DNA from: Liolophura sinensis
Lineage: Eukaryota; Mollusca; Polyplacophora; Chitonida; Chitonidae
Length of the DNA: 43,685 nucleotides
Direction: 5' to 3'
Assembly: GCF_032854445.1 (NCBI RefSeq)
Contig: NW_027018309.1
Span: 1 to 43,685 of the forward strand
The notes under the pieces were generated by a model. The model was not told where the DNA came from. It did not search any database and was given only the letters and a program-made list of their open reading frames with translations. The position numbers and the translations under genes are program-made. Shown here piece after piece: positions 1-10,981 of this stretch (its first letter is position 1; the number at the start of each line of letters is the position of its first letter).

Positions 1-522
1 ATCCGACGTATTTTGTGACGACAAATCGAATGGTGCAAACCGCGTTGCTCTCCGACCAATACTTTTGCCTGTACCGACAATTGAATGATCATTTATGTCA
101 TAATCACGTGCACAGCAACGGCTCTTACTCCATGGAAACCAGGGAAATTGGCAATTTTTCAACAGCTGCCGATACCTGGCCCAATTCCGCATCTTTTGGC
201 ACCTTATAAATGTGGGTCAGTGTTTAGTTGTACTTTTAACAGCAGACTGTATCAAGTACCTTGTGTTTCTCACGTACAAATGGTGTGGTTTTTCTACACG
301 TAGATAAAGACATTGAGATTGTCTTGCACTTAGACGTAAGACAATTGCTGGGTGAGTTAAATGGGCTTAGCCCAAAGATTTCAGGTCTTCTGGGCTACCG
401 AAGGGCACATAACTTATAGTCAAAAGTTGAATATAGTAATGACCAGTCGCGATTGTACAGAGTACAGTGTAGCCGATTTCAATTAACAAAAAAATTGTTC
501 CAGTGCTGCTGGTAAGAGGCTA
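1..522 (+). repeat. Satellite unit 1 (A, switching to B)
   Basis: At 522 bp this is the shortest complete unit, because about 27 bp of the A-rich tail are deleted near 488-494. Type A markers run through TTTTAACAG; from TTTCTCACG onward it is type B-like. TAGACGTAAG is private. Confidence 0.95.
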
Positions 523-1073
523 ATCCGACGTATTTTGTGACGACAAATCGAATGGTGCAAACTGCGTTGCTCTCCGACCAATACTTTTGGCTGTAGCGAC
601 AATCAATGATCATTTATGTCATAATCACGTGCACAGCAACGGCTCTTACTCATGGAAACCAGGAAATTTGCAATTTTTCAACAGCTGCCGATGCCTGGCT
701 CATTTCCGCATCTTTTTGGCACCTTACTGAAGTGAGTCAGTGTTCAGTTGTACTTTTACAGCAGACTGTATCAAGTACCTTGTGTTTTTTATGTACAAAT
801 GGTGTGGTTTTTTCTACACGCACATAAAGACATTGAGATTGTCCTGCACTTAGAAGTAAGACAATTGCTGGGTGAGTTAAATGGGCTTAGCCGAAAGATT
901 TGACGTTCTTCTGGGCTACCGAAAGGGCACATAACTTATAGTCAAAAGTTGAATATAGTAATGACCAGTCGCGATTGTACAGAGTACAGTGTAGCCGATT
1001 TCAATTCAACAAAAAGACCAGGCAAAAATGCAAAAGTGCAAAAAACTGTTCCAGTGCTGCTGGTAAGAAGCTA
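523..1073 (+). repeat. Satellite unit 2 (B)
   Basis: 551 bp, tail t1. It has several one-base indels (TACTCATGG, TCTTTTTGGC, AATTCAAC) typical of the noisy left end, and a private ACGCACAT. Confidence 0.95.
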
Positions 1074-1631
1074 ATCCGACGTATTTTGTGACGAGAAATC
1101 GAATGGTGCAAACCGCGTTGCTCTCCGACCAAGTACTTTTGCCTCTAGCGACAATTCAAATGATCATTTATATCATAATCACGTGCACAGCAACGGCTCT
1201 TACTCCATGGAAACCAGGGAAATTTGCAATTTTTCAACAGCTGCCGATGCCTGGCTCAATTCCGCATCTTTTGGCACCTTACTGAAGTGAGTCAGTGTTC
1301 AGTTGTACTTGTTTTTACAGCAGACTGTATCAAGTACCCCTTGTGTTTCTCACGTACAAATGGTTGTGGTTTTTCTACACGTAGATAAAGACATTGAGAT
1401 TGTCTTGCACTTAGAAGTAAGACAATTGCTGGGTGAGTTAAATGGGTTTAGCCCAAAGATTTGACGTCTTCTGGCTACCGAAGGGGCACATAACTTATAG
1501 TCAAAAGTTGAATATAGTAATGACCAGTCGCGATTGTACAGAGTACAGTGTAGCCAATTTCAATTAACAAAAAGACCAGGCAAAAATGCAAAAGTGCAAA
1601 AAACTGTTCCAGTGCTGCTGGTAAGAAGCAA
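1074..1631 (+). repeat. Satellite unit 3 (B)
   Basis: 558 bp, the longest unit. Extra bases are scattered (ACCAAGTAC, GTACTTGTTTTTACAG, ACCCCTTG, GGTTGTGG). Tail t1. Confidence 0.95.
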
Positions 1632-2184
1632 ATCCGACGTATTTTGTGACGAGAAATCGAATGGTGGCAAACCGCGTTGCTCTCCGACCAATACTTTTGG
1701 CTGTAGTGACAATTGAAATGATCATTGATGTCATATTTACGTGCCCAGCAACGGCTCTTACTCCATGGAAACCAGGGAAATTTGCAATTTTTCAACAGCT
1801 GCCGATGCCTGGCTCAATTCCGCATCTTTTGGCACCCTTACTGAAGTGAGTCAGTGTTTAGTTGTACTTTTTACAGCAGACTGTATCAAGTACCTTGTGT
1901 TTCTCACGTACAAATGGTGTGGTTTTTCTACACGTACATAAAGACATTGAGATTGTCTTGCACTTAGAAGTAAGGCAATTGCTGGGTGAGTTAAATGGCT
2001 TAGCCCAAAGATTTCAGGTCTTTTGGGCTACCGAAGGGCACATAACTTATAGTGAAAAGTTTGAATATAGTAATGACCAGTCGCGATTGTACAGAGTACA
2101 GTGTAGCCGATTTTAATTAAGGAAAAAGACCAGGGAAAATTGCAAAAGTGGAAAAATTGTTCCAGTGCTGCTGGTAAGAGGCTA
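1632..2184 (+). repeat. Satellite unit 4 (B)
   Basis: 553 bp with tail t3 and TTTTAATTAA. The E-box is lost (TTTACGTGCC). Indels include GTGGCAAAC and ACCCTTACTG. Confidence 0.95.
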
Positions 2185-2740
2185 ATCCGACGTATTTTGT
2201 GACTAGAAATTGAATGGTGCAAACCGCGTTGCTCTCCGACCAATACTTTTGGCTGTAGTGACAATTCAATGATCATTTATGTCATAATCACGTGGCCCCA
2301 GCAACGGCTCTTACTCCATGGAAACCAGGGGAAATTGGGCAATTTTTCAACAGCTGCCGATACCTGGCCCAATTCGCATCTTTTGGCACCTTATAAATGT
2401 GGGTCAGTGTTTAGTTGTACTTTTAACAGCAGACTGTATCAAGTACCTTGTGTTTTTTATGTACAAATGGTGTGGTTTTTCTACACGTACATAAAGGACA
2501 TTGAGATTGTCTTGCACTTAGAAGTAAGACAATTGCTGGGGTGAGTTAATTGGGCTTAGCCCAAAGATTTGACGTCTTCTAGGCTACCGAAGGGCACATA
2601 ACTTATAGTCCAAAGTTGAATATAGTAATGACCAGTCGCGATTGTACAGAGTACAGTGTAGCCGATTTCAATTAACAAAAAGACCAGGCAAAAATGCAAA
2701 AAGTGCAAAAAACTGTTCAGTGCTGCTGGGTAAGAAGCTA
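2185..2740 (+). repeat. Satellite unit 5 (A)
   Basis: 556 bp. The head is GACTAGAAATTG, following a t3 tail. Homopolymer gains occur at GGCCCC, GGGGAAATTGGGC, AAAGGACATT and CTGGGGTGAG. Confidence 0.95.
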
Positions 2741-3297
2741 ATCCGACGTATTTTGTGACGAGAAATCGAATGGTGCAAACCGCGTTGCTCTCCGACCAAT
2801 ACTTTTGGCTGTAGTGACAATTGAATGATCATTGATGTCATAATCACGTGCCCAGCAACGGCTCTTACTCCATGGAAACCAGGGAAATTTGCAATTTTTT
2901 CAACAGCTGCCGATGTCTGGCCCAATTCCGCATCTTTTGGCACCTTACTGAAGACTGAAGTGAGTCAGTGTTTAGTTGTACTTTTACAGCAGACTGTATC
3001 AAGTACCTTGTGTTTCTCACGTACAAATGGTCTGGTTTTTCTACACGTACATAAAGACATTGAGATTGTCTTGCACTTAGAAGTAAGGCAATTGCTGGGT
3101 GAGTTAAATGGGCTGAGCCCAAAGATTTCAGGTCTTCTGGGCTACCGAGGGGCACATAACTTATAGTCAAAAGTTGAATATAGTAATGACCAGTCGCGAT
3201 TGTACAGAGTACAGTGTAGCCGATTTCAATTAACAAAAAGACCGGGCAAAAATGCAAAAGTGCAAAAAACTGTTCCAGTGCTGCTGGTAAGAGGCTA
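2741..3297 (+). repeat. Satellite unit 6 (B)
   Basis: 557 bp. It contains a 7-bp tandem duplication, ACTGAAG twice (2947-2960). It also reads GATGTCTGGCCC, a private variant, and ACCGAGGGGC, shared with units such as 17. Confidence 0.95.
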
Positions 3298-3845
3298 ATC
3301 CGACGTATTTTGTGACGACAAATCGAATGGTGCAAACCGCGTTGCTCTCCGACCAATACTTTTGCCTGTACCGACAATTGAATGATCATTTATGTCATAA
3401 TCACGTGCACAGCAACGGCTCTTACTCCATGGAAACCAGGGAAATTGGCAATTTTTCAACAGCTGCCGATACCTGGCCGAATTCCGCATCTTTTGGCACC
3501 TTATAAATGTGGGTCAGTGTTTAGTTGTACTTTTAACAGAAGACTGTATCAAGTACCTTGTGTTTCTCACGTACAAATGGTCTGGTTTTTCTACACGTAC
3601 ATAAAGACATTGAGATTGTCTTGCACTTAGAAGTAAGGCAATTGCTGGGTGAGTTAAATGGGCTTAGCCCAAAGATTTCAGGTCTTTTGTCTACCGAAGG
3701 GCACATAACTTATAGTCAAAAGTTGAATATAGTAATGACCAGTCGCGATTGTACAGAGTACAGTGTAGCCGATTTTAATTAACAAAAAGACCAGGCAAAA
3801 TTGCAAAAGTGGAAAAATTGTTTCAGTGCTGCTGGTAAGAGGCTA
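3298..3845 (+). repeat. Satellite unit 7 (A, switching to B)
   Basis: 548 bp. It is type A through TTTTAACAGAAG, then type B-like from TTTCTCACG with GGTCTGG, GTAAGGC and TTTTAATTAA. Tail is t3-like with TTGTTTCAGTG. Confidence 0.95.
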
Positions 3846-4395
3846 ATCCGACGTATTTTGTGACTAGAAATTGAATGGTGCAAACCGCGTTGCTCTCCGA
3901 CCAATACTTTTGGCTGTAGTGACAATTGAATGATCATTTATGTCATAATCACGTGCCCAGCAACGGCTCTTACTCCATGGAAACCAGGGAAATTTGCAAT
4001 TTTTCAACAGCTGCCGATGCCTGGCTCAATTCCGCATCTTTTGGCACCTTACTGAAGTGAGTCAGTGTTCAGTTGTACTTTTTACAGCAGACTGTATCAA
4101 GTACCTTGTGTTTCTCACGTACAAATGGTGTGGTTTTTCCACACGTAGATAAAGACATTGAGATTGTCTTGCACTTAGAAGTAAGACAATTGCTGGGTGA
4201 GTTAAATGGGCTTAGCCGAAAGATTTGACGTCTTCTGGGGTACCGAAGGGCACATAACTTATAGTCAAAAGTTGAATATAGTAATGACCAGTCGCGATTG
4301 TACAGAGTACAGTGTAGCCGATTTCAATTAACAAAAAGACCGGGCAAAAATGCAAAAGTGCAAAAAACTGTTCCAGTGCTGCTGGTAAGAAGCTA
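3846..4395 (+). repeat. Satellite unit 8 (B)
   Basis: 550 bp with head GACTAGAAATTG, private TTTTCCACACG, GGGGTACCG and tail t1 with ACCGGGC. It resembles unit 16. Confidence 0.95.
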
Positions 4396-4946
4396 ATCCG
4401 ACGTATTTTGTGACGACAAATCGAATGGTGCAAACCGCGTTGCTCTCCGACCAATACTTTTGCCTGTACCGACAATTGAATGATCATTTATGTCATAATC
4501 ACGTGCACAGCAACGGCTCTTACTCCATGGAAACCAGGGAAATTGGCAATTTTTCAACAGCTGCCGATACCTGGCCCAATTCCGCATCTTTTGGCACCTT
4601 ATAAATGTGGGTCAGTGTTTAGTTGTACTTTTAACAGAAGACTGTATCAAGTACCTTGTGTTTTTTATGTACAAATGGTGTGGTTTTTCTACACGTACAT
4701 AAAGACATTGAGATTGTCTTGCACTTAGAAGTAAGACAATTGCTGGGTGAGTTAAATGGGCTTAGCCGAAAGATTTGACGTCTTCTGGGGTACCGAAGGG
4801 CACATAACTTATAGTCAAAAGTTGAATATAGTAATGACCACTCGCGATTGTACAGAGTACAGTGTAGCCGATTTCAATTAACAAAAAGACCAGGCAAAAA
4901 TGCAAAATTGCAAAAAAACTGTTCCAGTGCTGCTGGTAAGAAGCTA
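4396..4946 (+). repeat. Satellite unit 9 (A)
   Basis: 551 bp. GCCTGTACC head, AACAGAAGAC, CCACTCGCG, tail t7 with one extra A. First half of the 9-10/11-12 duplication. Confidence 0.95.
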
Positions 4947-5495
4947 ATCCGACGTATTTCGTGACGAGAAATCGAATGGTGCAAACCGCGTTGCTCTCCG
5001 ACCAATACTTTTGCCTGTAGCGACAATTCAATGATCATTTATGTCATAATCACGTGCACAGCAACGGCTCTTACTCCATGGAAACCAGGGAAATTGGCAA
5101 TTTTTCAACAGCTGCCGATGCCTGGCTCAATTCCGCATCTTTTGGCACCTTACTGAAGTGAGTCTGTGTTCAGTTGTACTTTTTACAGCAGACTGTATCA
5201 AGTACCTTGTGTTTCTCACGTACAAATGGTGTGGTTTTTCTACACGTACATAAAGACATTGAGATTGTCTTGCACTTAGAAGTAAGGCAATTGCTGGGTG
5301 AGTTAAATGGGCTTAGCCCAAAGATTTCAGGTGTTTTGGGCTACCGAAGGGCACATAACTTATAGTCAAAAGTTGAATATAGTAATGACCAGTCGCGATT
5401 GTACAGAGTACAGTGTAGCCGATTTCAATTAACAAAAAGACCAGGCAAAAACGCAAAATTGGAAAAATTGTTCCAGTGCTGCTGGTAAGAAGCTA
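4947..5495 (+). repeat. Satellite unit 10 (B)
   Basis: 549 bp. Private TATTTCGTGACG and GAGTCTGTG. CAGGTGTTTTGGGC and tail t2 link it to units 12 and 19. Confidence 0.95.
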
Positions 5496-6045
5496 ATCCG
5501 ACGTATTTTGTGACGACAAATCGAATGGTGCAAACCGCGTTGCTCTCCGACCAATACTTTTGCCTGTACCGACAATTGAATGATCATTTATGTCATAATC
5601 ACGTGCACAGCAACGGCTCTTACTCCATGGAAACCAGGGAAATTGGCAATTTTTCAACAGCTGCCGATACCTGGCCCAATTCCGCATCTTTTGGCACCTT
5701 ATAAATGTGGGTCAGTGTTTAGTTGTACTTTTAACAGAAGACTGTATCAAGTACCTTGTGTTTTTTATGTACAAATGGTGTGGTTTTTCTACACGTACAT
5801 AAAGACATTGAGATTGTCTTGCACTTAGAAGTAAGACAATTGCTGGGTGAGTTAAATGGGCTTAGCCGAAAGATTTGACGTCTTCTGGGGTACCTAAGGG
5901 CACATAACTTTTAGTCAAAAGTTGAATATAGTAATGACCACTCGCGATTGTACAGAGTACAGTGTAGCCGATTTCAATTAACAAAAAGACCAGGCAAAAA
6001 TGCAAAATTGCAAAAAACTGTTCCAGTGCTGCTGGTAAGAAGCTA
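5496..6045 (+). repeat. Satellite unit 11 (A)
   Basis: 550 bp. Near copy of unit 9 (CCACTCGCG, AACAGAAGAC, t7) with its own GTACCTAAGG and AACTTTTAG. Confidence 0.95.
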
Positions 6046-6584
6046 ATCCGACGTATTTTGTGACGAGAAATCGAATGGTGCAAACCGCGTTGCTCTCCGA
6101 CCAATACTTTTGCCTGTAGCGACAATTCAATGATCATTTATGTCATAATCACGTGCACAGCAACGGCTCTTACTCCATGGAATTGGCAATTTTTCAACAG
6201 CTGCCGATGCCTGGCTCAATTCCGCATCTTTTGGCACCTTACTGAACTGAGTCAGTGTTCAGTTGTACTTTTTACAGCAGACTGTATCAAGTACCTTGTG
6301 TTTCTCACGTACAAATGGTGTGGTTTTTCTACACGTACATAAAGACATTGAGATTGTCTTGCACTTAGAAGTAAGGCAATTGCTGGGTGAGTTAAATGGG
6401 CTTAGCCCAAAGATTTCAGGTGTTTTGGGCTACCGAAGGGCACATAACTTATAGTCAAAAGTTGAATATAGTAATGACCAGTCGCGATTGTACAGAGTAC
6501 AGTGTAGCCGATTTCAATTAACAAAAAGACCAGGCAAAAACGCAAAATTGGAAAAATTGTTCCAGTGCTGCTGGTAAGAAGCTA
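6046..6584 (+). repeat. Satellite unit 12 (B, 10-bp deletion)
   Basis: 539 bp. Ten bases (AAACCAGGGA) are missing after 6180, between two GGA copies. It otherwise follows unit 10, with private ACTGAACTGAGTC. Confidence 0.95.
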
Positions 6585-7133
6585 ATCCGACGTATTTTGT
6601 GACGACAAATCGAATGGTGCAAACCGCGTTGCTCTCCGACCAATACTTTTGCCTGTAGCGACAATTGGATGATCATTTATGTCATAATCACGTGCACAGC
6701 AACGGCTCTTACTCCATGGAAAACAGGGAAATTGGCAATTTTTCAACAGCTGCCGATACCTGGCCCAATTCCGCATCTTTTGGCACCTTATAAATGTGGG
6801 TCAGTGTTCAGTTGTACTTTTTACAGCAGACTGTATCAAGTACCTTGTGTTTCTCACGTACAAATGATGTGGTTTTTCTACACGTAGATAAAGACATTGA
6901 GATTGTCTTGCACTTAGAAGTAAGGCAATTGCTGGGTGAGTTAAATGGGCTTAGCCCAAAGATTTCAGGTCTTCTGGGCTACCGAAGGGCACATAACTTA
7001 TAGTCAAAGGTTGAATATAGTAATGACCAGTCGCGATTGTACAGAGTACAGTGTAGCCGATTTCAATTAACAAAAAGACCAGGCAAAAACGCAAAATTGG
7101 AAAAATTGTTCCAGTGCTGCTGGTAAGAGGCTA
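6585..7133 (+). repeat. Satellite unit 13 (A, switching to B)
   Basis: 549 bp. Type A through TATAAATGTGGG, type B-like from GTGTTCAG and TTTTTACAG onward. GGAAAACAGGG is shared with units 22 and 25. Tail t2. Confidence 0.95.
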
Positions 7134-7683
7134 ATCCGACGTATTTTGTGACGACAAATCGAATGGTGCAAACCGCGTTGCTCTCCGACCAATACTTTTG
7201 CCTGTAGCGACAATTCAATGATCATTTATGTCATAATCACGTGCACAGCAACGGCTCTTACTCCATGGAAACCAGGGAAATTTGCAATTTTTCAACAGCT
7301 GCCGATGCCTGGCTCAATTCCGCATCTTTTGGCACCTTACTAAAGTGAGTCAGTGTTCAGTTGTACTTTTTACAGCAGACTGTATCAAGTACCTTGTGTT
7401 TCTCACGTACAAATGGTCTGGTTTTTCTACACGTAGATAAAGACATTGAGATTGTCTTGCACTTAGAAGTAAGACAATTGCTGGGTGAGTTAAATGGGCT
7501 TAGCCGAAAGATTTGACGTCTTCTGGGCTACCGAAGGGCACATAACTTATAGTCAAAAGTTGAATATAGTAATGACCAGTCGCGATTGTACAGAGTACAG
7601 TGTAGCCGATTTCAATTAACAAAAAGACCAGGCAAAAATGCAAAAGTGCAAAAAACTGTTCCAGTGCTGCTGGTAAGAAGCTA
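7134..7683 (+). repeat. Satellite unit 14 (B)
   Basis: 550 bp with TTACTAAAG and GGTCTGG, as in units 38 and 41, but tail t1. Confidence 0.95.
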
Positions 7684-8232
7684 ATCCGACGTATTTTGTG
7701 ACGAAAAATCGAATGGTGCAAACCGCGTTGCTCTCCGACCAAAACTTTTGGCTGTAATGACAATTGAATGATCATTGATGTCATAATCACGTGCCCAGCA
7801 ACGGCTCTTACTCCATGGAAACCAGGGAAATTGGCAATTTTTCAACAGCTGCCGATGCCTGGCTCAATTCCGCATCTTTTGGCACCTTACTGAAGTGAGT
7901 CAGTGTTTAGTTGTACTTTTTACAGCAGACTGTATCAAGTACCTTGTGTTTCTCACGTACAAATGGTCTGGTTTTTCTACACGTACATAAAGACATTGAG
8001 ATTGTCTTGCACTTAGAAGTAAGGCAATTGCTGGGTGAGTTAAATGGGCTTAGCCCAAAGATTTCAGGTCTTTTGGTCTACCGAAGGGCACATAACTTAT
8101 AGTCAAAAGTTGAATATAGTAATGACCAGTCGCGATTGTACAGAGTACAGTGTAGCCGATTTTAATTAACAAAAAGACCAGGCAAAATTGCAAAAGTGGA
8201 AAAATTGTTCCAGTGCTGCTGGTAAGAGGCTA
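7684..8232 (+). repeat. Satellite unit 15 (B)
   Basis: 549 bp. GACGAAAAATCG is private. CCAAAACTTTTGG and GGCTGTAATG relate it to units 29 and 35. TTTTAATTAA, tail t3. Confidence 0.95.
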
Positions 8233-8782
8233 ATCCGACGTATTTTGTGACTAGAAATTGAATGGTGCAAACCGCGTTGCTCTCCGACCAATACTTTTGG
8301 CTGTAGTGACAATTGAATGATCATTTATGTCATAATCACGTGCCCAGCAACGGCTCTTACTCCATGGAAACCAGGGAAATTTGCAATTTTTCAACAGCTG
8401 CCGATGCCTGGCTCAATTCCGCATCTTTTGGCACCTTACTGAAGTGAGTCAGTGTTCAGTTGTACTTTTTCCAGCAGACTGTATCAAGTACCTTGTGTTT
8501 CTCACGTACAAATGGTGTGGTTTTTCTACACGTAGATAAAGACATTGAGATTGTCTTGCACTTAGAAGTAAGACAATTGCTGGGTGAGTTAAATGGGATT
8601 AGCCGAAAGATTTGACGTCTTCTGGGGTACCGAAGGGCACATAACTTATAGTCAAAAGTTGAATATAGTAATGACCAGTCGCTATTGTACAGAGTACAGT
8701 GTAGCCGATTTCAATTAACAAAAAGACCAGGCAAAAATGCAAAAGTGCAAAAAACTGTTCCAGTGCTGCTGGTAAGAGGCTA
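8233..8782 (+). repeat. Satellite unit 16 (B)
   Basis: 550 bp, head GACTAGAAATTG. Private TTTTTCCAGCAG, GGGATTAGCCG and AGTCGCTATT. Tail t1. Confidence 0.95.
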
Positions 8783-9332
8783 ATCTGACGTATTTTGTGA
8801 CGAGAAATCGAATGGTGCAAACCGCGTTGCTCTCCGACCAATACTTTTGGCTGTAGTGACAATTGAATGATCATTGATGTCATAATCACGTGCCCAGCAA
8901 CGGCTCTTACTCCATGGAAACCAGGGAAATTTGCAATTTTTCAACAGCTGCCGATGCCTGGCTCAATTCCGCATCTTTTGGCACCTTACTGAAGTGAGTC
9001 AGTGTTTAGTTGTACTTTTTACAGCAGACTGTATCAAGTACCTTGTGTTTCTCACGTACAAATGGTGTGGTTTTTCTACACGTACATAAAGACATTGAGA
9101 TTGTCTTGGACTTAGAAGTAAGGCAATTGCTGGGTGAGTTAAATGGGCTTAGCCCAAAGATTTCAGGTCTTCTGGGCTACCGAGGGGCACATAACTTATA
9201 GTCAAAAGTTGAATATAGTAATGACCAGTCGCGATTGTACAGAGTACAGTGTAGCCGATTTCAATTAACAAAAAGACCAGGCAAAAATGCAAAAGTGCAA
9301 AAAACTGTTCCAGTGCTGCTGGTAAGAGGCTA
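8783..9332 (+). repeat. Satellite unit 17 (B)
   Basis: 550 bp. It starts ATCTGACG instead of ATCCGACG and has private CTTGGACTT and ACCGAGGGGC. Tail t1. Confidence 0.95.
8995..9001. promoter_or_regulatory. TGAGTCA (AP-1-like) word in left-domain type B units (example in unit 17)
   Basis: Most left-domain type B units contain GAAGTGAGTCAG. Most right-domain type B units carry GAAGTGGGTCAG and lose it. The match to the AP-1 consensus is exact but short; function is not implied. Confidence 0.12.
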
Positions 9333-9882
9333 ATCCGACGTATTTTGTGACGACAAATCGAATGGTGCAAACCGCGTTGCTCTCCGACCAATACTTTTGC
9401 CTGTACCGACAATTGAATGATCATTTATGTCATAATCACGTGCCCAGCAACGGCTCTTACTCCATGGAAACCAGGGAAATTGGCAATTTTTCAACAGCTG
9501 CCGATACCTGGCCCAATTCCGCATCTTTTGGCACCTTATAAATGTGGGTCAGTGTTTAGTTGTACTTTTAACAGAAGACTGTATCAAGTACCTTGTGTTT
9601 TTTATGTACAAATGGTGTGGTTTTTCTACACGTACATAAAGACATTGAGATTGTCTTGCACTTAGAAGTAAGACAATTGCTGGGTGAGTTAAATGGGCTT
9701 AGCCGAAAGATTTGACGTCTTCTGGGCTACCGAAGGGCACATAACTTATAGTCAAAAGTTGAATATAGTAATGACCAGTCGCGATTGTACAGAGTACAGT
9801 GTAGCCGATTTCAATTAACAAAAAGACCAGGCAAAAATGCAAAATTGCAAAAAACTGTTCCAGTGCTGTTGGTAAGAAGCTA
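9333..9882 (+). repeat. Satellite unit 18 (A)
   Basis: 550 bp. Same class as units 9 and 11 (AACAGAAGAC, t7) but with CGTGCCC and an end variant GCTGTTGGTAAG. Confidence 0.95.
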
Positions 9883-10431
9883 ATCCGACGTATTTTGTGA
9901 CGAGAAATCGAATGGTGCAAACCGCGTTGCTCTCCGACCAATACTTTTGCCTGTAGCGACAATTCAATGATCATTTATGTCATAATCACGTGCCCAGCAA
10001 CGGCTCTTACTCCATGGAAACCACGGATATTGGCAATTTTTCAACAGCTGCCGATGCCTGGCTCAATTCCGCATCTTTTGGCACCTTACTGAAGTGAGTC
10101 AGTGTTCAGTTGTACTTTTTACAGCAGACTGTATCAAGTACCTTGTGTTTCTCACGTACAAATGGTGTGGTTTTTCTACACGTAGATAAAGACATTGAGA
10201 TTGTCTTGCACTTAGAAGTAAGGCAATTGCTGGGTGAGTTAAATGGGCTTAGCCCAAAGATTTCAGGTGTTTTGGGCTACCGAAGGGCACATAACTTATA
10301 GTCAAAAGTTGAATATAGTAATGACCAGTCGCGATTGTACAGAGTACAGTGTAGCCGATTTCAATTAACAAAAAGACCAGGCAAAAACGCAAAATTGGAA
10401 AAATTGTTCCAGTGCTGCTGGTAAGAAGCTA
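9883..10431 (+). repeat. Satellite unit 19 (B)
   Basis: 549 bp. Same class as units 10 and 12 (CAGGTGTTTTGGGC, t2), with private ACCACGGATATTGG. Confidence 0.95.
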
Positions 10432-10981
10432 ATCCGACGTATTTTGTGACGACAAATCGAATGGTGCAAACCGCGTTGCTCTCCGACCAATACTTTTGCC
10501 TGTACCGACAATTGAATGATCATTTATGTCATAATCACGTGCACAGCAACGGCTCTTACTCCATGGAAACCAGGGAAATTGGCAATTTTTCAACAGCTGC
10601 CGATACCTGGCCCAATTCCGCATCTTTTGGCACCTTATAAATGTGGGTCAGTGTTTAGTTGTACTTTTAACAGCAGACTGTATCAAGTACCTTGTGTTTT
10701 TTATGTACAAATGGTGTGGTTTTTCTACACGTACATAAAGACATTGAGATTGTCTTGCACTTAGAAGTAAGACAATTGCTGGGTGAGTTAAATGGGCTTA
10801 GCCGAAAGATTTGACGTCTTCTGGGCTACCGAAGGGCACATAACTTATAGTCAAAAGTTGAATATAGTAATGACCAGTCGCGATTGTACAGAGTACAGTG
10901 TAGCCGATTTCAATTAACAAAAAGACCAGGCAAAAATGCAAAAGTGCAAAAAACTGTTCCAGTGCTGCTGGTAAGAAGCTA
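10432..10981 (+). repeat. Satellite unit 20 (A)
   Basis: 550 bp. A clean left-domain type A unit: GCCTGTACC, TTTTAACAG, TTTTTTATG, AGCCGAAAG, tail t1. Pairs with unit 23. Confidence 0.95.
10636..10642 (+). promoter_or_regulatory. TATAAAT word specific to type A units (example in unit 20)
   Basis: Type A units read CACCTTATAAATG where type B reads CACCTTACTGAAG. It looks like a TATA box, but nothing downstream looks like a gene. Most likely this is a subtype marker. Confidence 0.12.

Larger units (their letters stand above)
4396..6584. repeat. Two-unit tandem duplication (units 9-10 and 11-12)
   Basis: Units 9 and 11 share CCACTCGCG, GGGGTACC and tail t7. Units 10 and 12 share CAGGTGTTTTGGGC and tail t2. 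The offset is 1100 bp; the second copy is shorter because unit 12 lost 10 bp. Units 18-19 (9333-10431) are a third, dispersed copy of the same A-B pair. Confidence 0.85.

Noticed and set aside
2865-3389. Longest open frame in the window, 174 codons on the minus strand
   Set aside because: It is open only because indels in units 6-7 shift the frame past stops present in other units. It crosses a unit junction and has no recognisable domain.
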